Positions 60,613-64,000 of a stretch of DNA of 64,000 nt are shown in pieces. Each line of letters opens with the position of its first letter. The first letter of the stretch is position 1. The position numbers and the translations under genes were made by a program. The notes under the pieces are model-generated. The model made no database searches, had not been told where the DNA came from, and saw nothing but the letters and a program-made list of their open reading frames with translations. Origin of the DNA: an uncultured Spirochaetales bacterium (GTDB lineage Bacteria > Spirochaetota > Spirochaetia > Sphaerochaetales > Sphaerochaetaceae); contig CAKQWE010000002.1 of NCBI GenBank assembly GCA_934277975.1, positions 1 to 64,000 on the forward strand, read 5' to 3'.

Positions 60613-61431
60613 ATGCAGAACATGTCTGATGCCCGTAGTTTGACGAAGAAGGAACTGAGCGAAAAGGAACTGAGCCTCAAGGATACGCTTTTGAGCGGAC
60701 AATGTTTCAGAATGGGTGAATGCAACGGAATTTGGACAGTGAAGGCCGGTGTTGGGTCATCGTTTAGAACTCTAAGGGTCTCTCAGAACGATTTGAGCCC
60801 AATTATGGATGACCCTTTCTGGTCCAACTACTTCGACATTGGTCTTGACTATGAAGGCCTCAAATTTCGCTTTTCTCAACTGTCTCCTGTAATGGCCAAG
60901 GCTTGTTCCTACGCCCCTGGGATACGAATCCTCAACCAAGACCCTTGGGAGGCGCTTTGTAGCTTCGTCGTTTCCCAGAACAACAACATAAAGAGGATAA
61001 TGGGGATAGTGGAGAGGATGTGCGACTTCTATGGAGGAGGTGGTTTCCCTGAGGTCTCCACGCTGGCTGTTGCAAAAGAAGACGATCTTCGTTCCCTTGG
61101 CCTTGGATTCCGTGCCCCCTACATAGTGAACACTGCAAAGGCTGTGCTCTACGGAGACATAGACCTTGGCGCTTTGAAATCAATGGACATAGATGCAGCC
61201 CGCACATGCCTCATGAAAGTGAAGGGCATTGGCCCAAAGGTGGCGGACTGCGCCCTGCTGTTCGGCTGCCATAGGCTGGACTGCTTTCCAATGGATGTAT
61301 GGATGAAGCGTGCAATGGCCGAGTTCTTCCCAAACGATGACAAATCCATCTTTGGGAAATACGCCGGCGTTGCCCAACAGTACATTTTCCATTACGCTAG
61401 GACATCGGGCTATTTTGACAACAAGGAGTGA
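60613..61431 (+). CDS. ogg: 8-oxoguanine DNA glycosylase/AP lyase (OGG1 type)
   Basis: 272 residues. OGG N-terminal domain (SLKDTLLSGQCFRMGE, SFRTLRVSQND), then the helix-hairpin-helix glycosylase domain: CSFVVSQNNNIKRI, LGLGFRAPYI, HhH VKGIGPKVADCALLFG with the catalytic Lys, and LDCFPMDVW with the catalytic Asp. It removes oxidised guanine from DNA. ATG at 60613 lies 7 nt after TATAAT; an alternative ATG is at 60622 (MSDAR). Co-transcribed with the next gene (4-bp gap). Confidence 0.93.
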   Translation: MQNMSDARSLTKKELSEKELSLKDTLLSGQCFRMGECNGIWTVKAGVGSSFRTLRVSQNDLSPIMDDPFWSNYFDIGLDYEGLKFRFSQLSPVMAKACSYAPGIRILNQDPWEALCSFVVSQNNNIKRIMGIVERMCDFYGGGGFPEVSTLAVAKEDDLRSLGLGFRAPYIVNTAKAVLYGDIDLGALKSMDIDAARTCLMKVKGIGPKVADCALLFGCHRLDCFPMDVWMKRAMAEFFPNDDKSIFGKYAGVAQQYIFHYARTSGYFDNKE

Positions 61432-61435
61432 CGAT

Positions 61436-61885
61436 ATGGTTTTCGATTCGTTGGACCAGCTTGAGATGTATATTCCAATTCTTCCCGCCCTGCGTGTGGT
61501 TGCGGACGTCATGGACCATGATGACGTGTACGACAAGGAGTGCGGCACATACAGCACATACGACGACAAGGTCACATATGTAGTATCAGAATACAAAACC
61601 TCCGTTGGAGGTAGACAGTTCGAGTTCCACAAGGACCATTCCTGCGTCCAGATAGTCCTAAAGGGCCAGGAACTCATGAGCACCACATGGCGCGAGCTCA
61701 AGAGCCAATGCGAGAACTTCAATCCTGCTTCCGACATTGGCTTCACTGACGCAGAACCCATCTCTGTCCTGCAAGCCACCCAAGGCCGCTTTGCCGTGTT
61801 CTTCCCAGGCGAGCTGCACAAGGCGGGCGTCGCCTTTGGAGAACCCTCCATCGTCAAGAAGGTGTGTTTCAGAATCCTGGACTGA
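61436..61885 (+). CDS. YhcH/YjgK/YiaL family protein
   Basis: 149 residues, cupin-like. FEFHKDHSCVQIVLKGQE and FPGELHKAGVAFGEPSIVKKV are the family's conserved metal-binding segments (His in HKDH and LHK). Members act on N-acetylneuraminate or other sugar acids as anomerases in some bacteria; here no sugar genes are adjacent. Start after AAGGAGTGACGAT. Confidence 0.88.
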   Translation: MVFDSLDQLEMYIPILPALRVVADVMDHDDVYDKECGTYSTYDDKVTYVVSEYKTSVGGRQFEFHKDHSCVQIVLKGQELMSTTWRELKSQCENFNPASDIGFTDAEPISVLQATQGRFAVFFPGELHKAGVAFGEPSIVKKVCFRILD

Positions 61886-62047
61886 GCTTTGGCCTTTGTA
61901 TCTCTTTATTTGGGGAAGTTTCCATTTGTGAAGAAAAATGTTGATTTGTCCCCTTTCGTTTGACCTCCCGTCTGCATGGTGTATATTTGGGGCGGTTGAT
62001 GAGGTTGCTGGCAACGCAGCGACCTTGATACATGGAGGTCTACTTCT

Positions 62048-62461
62048 ATGAAAAAGACATCTACAGCAAGTTTCATCGTAGCCATCGTACTTGTCGTGGC
62101 TTCGATTGCATTGTTCGTTCTTGGGGCATTGAGTGTCAACGCCACACAGGTGTATTCAAAGATTGGCAACGGCTACAGCTACATGCGCATTTCCTACAAC
62201 TTTTCGCTGGCCAGGGTTGCAAACGGGTTCATGATGATCCTTCTTGGGGGTTTTTCCTTCCTTGGAGGCATCTTGCTTTTCATCCTTGCCGCTGTGACAC
62301 GTCCCGCAAAGGCCAACTGCGCCGTGAAATGCTGCACATCGCAGCCAACACAGGCATCACCACTTCCACAGGCCGATGCCCCTGAAACCTCCGCTTCCTG
62401 CTGCAACTGCAAAGCGGATGCATCCGCTACTGAAGGCTCCTCTTCAGAGTCGGAGAACTGA
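62048..62461 (+). CDS. Small two-segment membrane protein with Cys-rich tail
   Basis: 137 residues. Membrane segments at about 10-30 and 58-84. The C-terminal tail holds two CC/CxC groups (AVKCCTSQ, ASCCNCKADAS) and many Ser, Thr and Pro; it may bind metal or be disordered. No family recognised. Shine-Dalgarno GGAGG lies 11 nt before the ATG. Followed by a strong hairpin terminator. Confidence 0.75.
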   Translation: MKKTSTASFIVAIVLVVASIALFVLGALSVNATQVYSKIGNGYSYMRISYNFSLARVANGFMMILLGGFSFLGGILLFILAAVTRPAKANCAVKCCTSQPTQASPLPQADAPETSASCCNCKADASATEGSSSESEN

Positions 62462-62517
62462 ATCGTACCTAGCTCCAAAGCGATTTGGCAGGTAATATAG
62501 TTTTTCCCTTCCCAATT

Positions 62518-62588
62518 GGCCTGCCGCCTGACATCCCCATATGAAGAGTTTCAAGTGCATACTCTCCCAGGCGGCAGGCCCTCTTTTT
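62518..62588 (+). terminator. Long-stem terminator after the small membrane-protein gene
   Basis: GGCCTGCCGCCTG (62518-62530) / CAGGCGGCAGGCC (62568-62580), perfect 13-bp stem; the 37-nt loop can fold AGAGT/ACTCT inside; tail CTCTTTTT. Confidence 0.75.
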
Positions 62589-62597
62589 CTCTTGCTC

Positions 62598-62679
62598 TTT
62601 GCGGTGATAACCGCGTCAATGCGAACAGCGCCGTACAGAAAGTACTGTCGCTGTTCTTCTTCCTTGTTCTGACCGCAAA
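62598..62679 (+). repeat. Dispersed hairpin repeat, copy E
   Basis: Outer stem TTTGCGGT (62598-62605) / ACCGCAAA (62672-62679); inner stem GAACAGCG (62623-62630) / CGCTGTTC (62649-62656); loop with GTAC and AGTACTGT; TTCCTTG on the 3' arm. Confidence 0.7.
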
Positions 62680-62694
62680 TAGCTGCGAGCGGCT

Positions 62695-62783
62695 TCTTGG
62701 TCTTTTGATCTTCTACTGTGTCGGTTCGCTTAGGGCATACATCTCAGTACTGCCCTTCGCTACAATCCTTATAGCTGAGCCAA
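62695..62783 (+). repeat. Dispersed hairpin repeat, copy D
   Basis: TTCTTGGTCTTTTG flank, inner stem AGGGCATAC / GTACTGCCCT (approximate), loop ATCTCA, 3' arm ATCCTTATAGCTGAGCCAA. Very close to copy C at 37329-37418. Confidence 0.65.
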
Positions 62784-62801
62784 CTAACTTCGAAAAGTTG
62801 G

Positions 62802-62905
62802 TTCTTCACGGAAAGCTGGGGGATTGGAAGACGGGAATCATCGAAGGAGAGCATCCAGCCTTTGGGCGGTTGCGACTGATGTGGCGCTTGAGGCGGTTGT
62901 GGATG
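62802..62905 (+). repeat. Anchor + nonamer repeat element, copy 4
   Basis: Anchor TTCTTCACGGAAAGCTGGGG at about 62803, then GAGAGCATCCAGCC (shared with copy 2) and about five 9-bp units at 62861-62905 of the type TTGAGGCGG/TTGTGGATG. Confidence 0.65.
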
Positions 62906-63097
62906 GTTGAACAGAAAGAGGCTTTATATCCAAAGCCCCCTCTTTCAGCGTTTTCGATACAGCTTTTCCCATCCAAACCGCTGGACAACCCCCTCGTATG
63001 CTGTTTTGATGGAAAAAAGGACGAAATCGCACATAAGTGTGCGAAATCGAATGAAAAACAGTTGAAATCGCACATCATCGGGCCTCGTTCAATGTCA

Positions 63098-63180
63098 TTT
63101 GCGGTCAGAACAGGAAAGGGGAACCGCGACGGTACTATGCCGTACGGTGCGGTTCGAACAGACGCAGTTGTCACCGCAAA
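63098..63180 (-). repeat. Dispersed hairpin repeat, copy F (inverted relative to E)
   Basis: Outer stem TTTGCGGT / ACCGCAAA (63098-63105 and 63173-63180), identical to that of copy E; inner stem GAACCGC (63121-63127) / GCGGTTC (63149-63155), different from copy E but still complementary; loop with GGTAC..GTAC. Confidence 0.68.
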
Positions 63181-63223
63181 GAGCGTTTCAGAGAGTCCCT
63201 GAGTGTCCCGGAGTTTCGGGTCT

Positions 63224-63363
63224 AGACCGTTTTAGAATGGCTAGAGTGCCCAGAGTGGCTAGAGCGACTAGATGTACCAGAGCGGCTAGAGTGGCAGGAT
63301 CGTCCAGATGTGCAATGGAAACGTCGCCCATTGCCTTCAATCCCCAACTTTCCGTGAAGAATC
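63224..63363 (-). repeat. Anchor + nonamer repeat element, copy 5 (inverted relative to copy 4)
   Basis: Minus-strand anchor from about 63363 (ATTCTTCACGGAAAGTTGGG). Nine consecutive 9-bp units at 63233-63313 (plus strand TAGAATGGC, TAGAGTGCC, CAGAGTGGC, TAGAGCGAC and so on, ending CAGATGTGC), then the TCTAGACCGTTT boundary at about 63221-63232. With copy 4 it forms a 562-bp inverted pair. Confidence 0.7.
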
Positions 63364-63370
63364 AGGTATA

Positions 63371-63422
63371 TTGACAAATGGGCCTAGTTGAGTGTAGTAA
63401 TCAATACGCATCATGTGATGCG
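63371..63422 (+). promoter_or_regulatory. Putative promoter with downstream palindrome before the ABC ATPase gene
   Basis: TTGACA (63371-63376), 18 nt, TAGTAA (63395-63400), then the palindrome CGCATCA-TG-TGATGCG (63407-63422) around the expected start site. Fits a regulated promoter; the leader to the ATG is about 135 nt. Confidence 0.45.
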
Positions 63423-63543
63423 AATCGAATGATGCATTTCAAATGAACCAAGATGTGCAAAGCTTGTGAAACTGTGGCTGCGTGTTGATTGTTCCCTTGT
63501 GAGCATGTTTGCTTGGGTTTTTGGAGAAGGAACCAAAGTTGGA

Positions 63544-64000
63544 ATGAGCGATATTATCAGAATAGAACATCTTTACAAAAGCTTTGGGGCTGTCAAAGCA
63601 GTGCAGGACTTGAGTTTTAGAGTAAAGGAAGGGGAGCTGTTCGCCTTCCTTGGAGTCAATGGGGCAGGGAAATCCACAACCATCAACATACTTTGCGGCC
63701 AACTTCAAAAGGATAGCGGTATGGTGGAAATAGATGGCATGGATATGGACCATGACACTGTTGGCATCAAACGTGAGTTGGGTGTAGTCTTTCAGAACTC
63801 AGTATTGGATGGAGCTTTGAGTGTACGCGACAACCTCAAAAGCAGAGCCGCCCTATATGGTATAAATGGAGTGGTCTTCACAAAACGTTTGGAAAGACTC
63901 TCAAAACTATTGGATTTTGATGGCATCATGAACCGTCCTGTAGCCAAGCTCTCCGGAGGTCAACGTAGACGCATAGATATTGCAAGGGCTCTGCTTCACA
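63544..64000 (+). CDS. ABC transporter ATP-binding protein, 5' part (cut by window end)
   Basis: 152 codons visible, open at the right edge. Starts MSDIIRIEHLYKSFGAVKAV after GGAGAAGG. Walker A GVNGAGKST (about 39-47), Q loop VVFQNSVLD, signature KLSGGQRRRIDIARAL. The DRI/CcmA-like pattern (LGVNGAGKSTTINILCG) is that of exporters of the ABC-2 type (drug, antibiotic or Na efflux), so an ABC-2 permease gene is expected next. Confidence 0.9.
   Translation, partial: MSDIIRIEHLYKSFGAVKAVQDLSFRVKEGELFAFLGVNGAGKSTTINILCGQLQKDSGMVEIDGMDMDHDTVGIKRELGVVFQNSVLDGALSVRDNLKSRAALYGINGVVFTKRLERLSKLLDFDGIMNRPVAKLSGGQRRRIDIARALLH

Larger units (their letters stand above)
62462..63543. other. 1.1-kb gene-free repeat cluster
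   Basis: Contains one terminator-like hairpin, three copies of the dispersed hairpin repeat (two forward, one inverted) and an inverted pair of anchor/nonamer elements. A long open frame across it (from about 62516) translates the repeats and is not called as a gene. The right end (63367-63543) carries the promoter region of the ABC ATPase gene. Confidence 0.65.

Noticed and set aside
62516..63202. 228-residue open frame as a gene
   Set aside because: It crosses two inverted repeat families and a terminator stem, and its start lies inside that stem.
1..64000. tRNA, rRNA, tmRNA or SRP RNA genes
   Set aside because: No cloverleaf or conserved core was recognised by eye; a tRNAscan or Rfam search could still reveal one.

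Overview
The window is a compact bacterial chromosome segment of about 50% GC. The best guess is a spirochaete (Spirochaetota, treponeme or Sphaerochaeta-like, probably anaerobic and host-associated). Reasons: the ribosomal/GTPase block runs rplU-rpmA-obg-nadD-yqeK-lipoprotein-rsfS with no Prp protease gene between L21 and L27, as in treponemes; lipoboxes are relaxed; there is a DUF1538/P-II pair; and a PD-(D/E)XK (Rpn-type) transposase remnant is present. The assignment is inferred from gene order and protein style, not from a database search. No rRNA, tRNA or CRISPR array was recognised.

Layout. 0.2-5.2 kb: gcvT, then an SLBB polysaccharide-export protein and a Wzz/BY-kinase-like chain-length protein. 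5.4-9.8 kb: DUF1538 membrane protein with a tandem P-II protein, an RlmI-type methyltransferase and pta. 10.2-17.8 kb: ComEC-like protein (minus strand), then rsmA, mtaB, an acyltransferase-like pseudoenzyme, birA and argS, mostly overlapping. 18-25.5 kb: dispersed repeats, a TetR regulator with an operator inside its own promoter, the L21-to-RsfS block, then on the minus strand a D-aminoacylase-type amidohydrolase behind an HTH-Fic protein with a broken Fic motif. 25.8-31.6 kb: a sugar ABC importer without its own ATPase, two HAD phosphatases and a membrane-anchored EEP-family protein. 31.7-37.3 kb: a two-component system, a CopA-type P1B ATPase and a pyridoxal kinase. 37.3-39.5 kb: AT-rich, hairpin-rich accessory segment with an orphan 293-residue protein and a VapBC pair. 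39.8-47.2 kb: an ECF transporter (S, fused double ATPase, T) followed by five paralogues of the SAM hydroxide adenosyltransferase (DUF62) family. 47.2-53.2 kb: transposase remnant, lplA, an acidic protein, a lipoprotein, an AAA ATPase/RloB-like pair resembling AbiL/RloAB defence modules, and a membrane LuxR regulator. 53.3-57.3 kb: gltX, glyS and tyrS in one overlapping cluster. 57.4-62.5 kb: a tau/ssu/thi-type ABC importer with mntP inside it, a divergent OGG glycosylase, a YhcH/YjgK/YiaL protein and a small membrane protein. The window ends in a repeat cluster and the start of an ABC exporter ATPase.

The most unusual content is: (1) the five SAM-hydrolase paralogues beside the ECF transporter, of which two keep the whole Asp-Arg-His triad and both domains, one has lost the triad, one is cut to the N-terminal domain, and one, inverted, has His replaced by Tyr; (2) two families of intergenic repeats, one a hairpin whose stems differ between copies yet still pair, the other a conserved anchor followed by a 9-bp tandem array, occurring in inverted pairs; (3) a set of promoters whose -10 box lies only 6-8 nt before a start codon that lacks a Shine-Dalgarno sequence, suggesting leaderless transcripts. 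Several proteins look like pseudoenzymes (BY-kinase without P-loop Lys, E2-like protein without catalytic His, Fic without His, RloB-like protein without its usual acidic residues).
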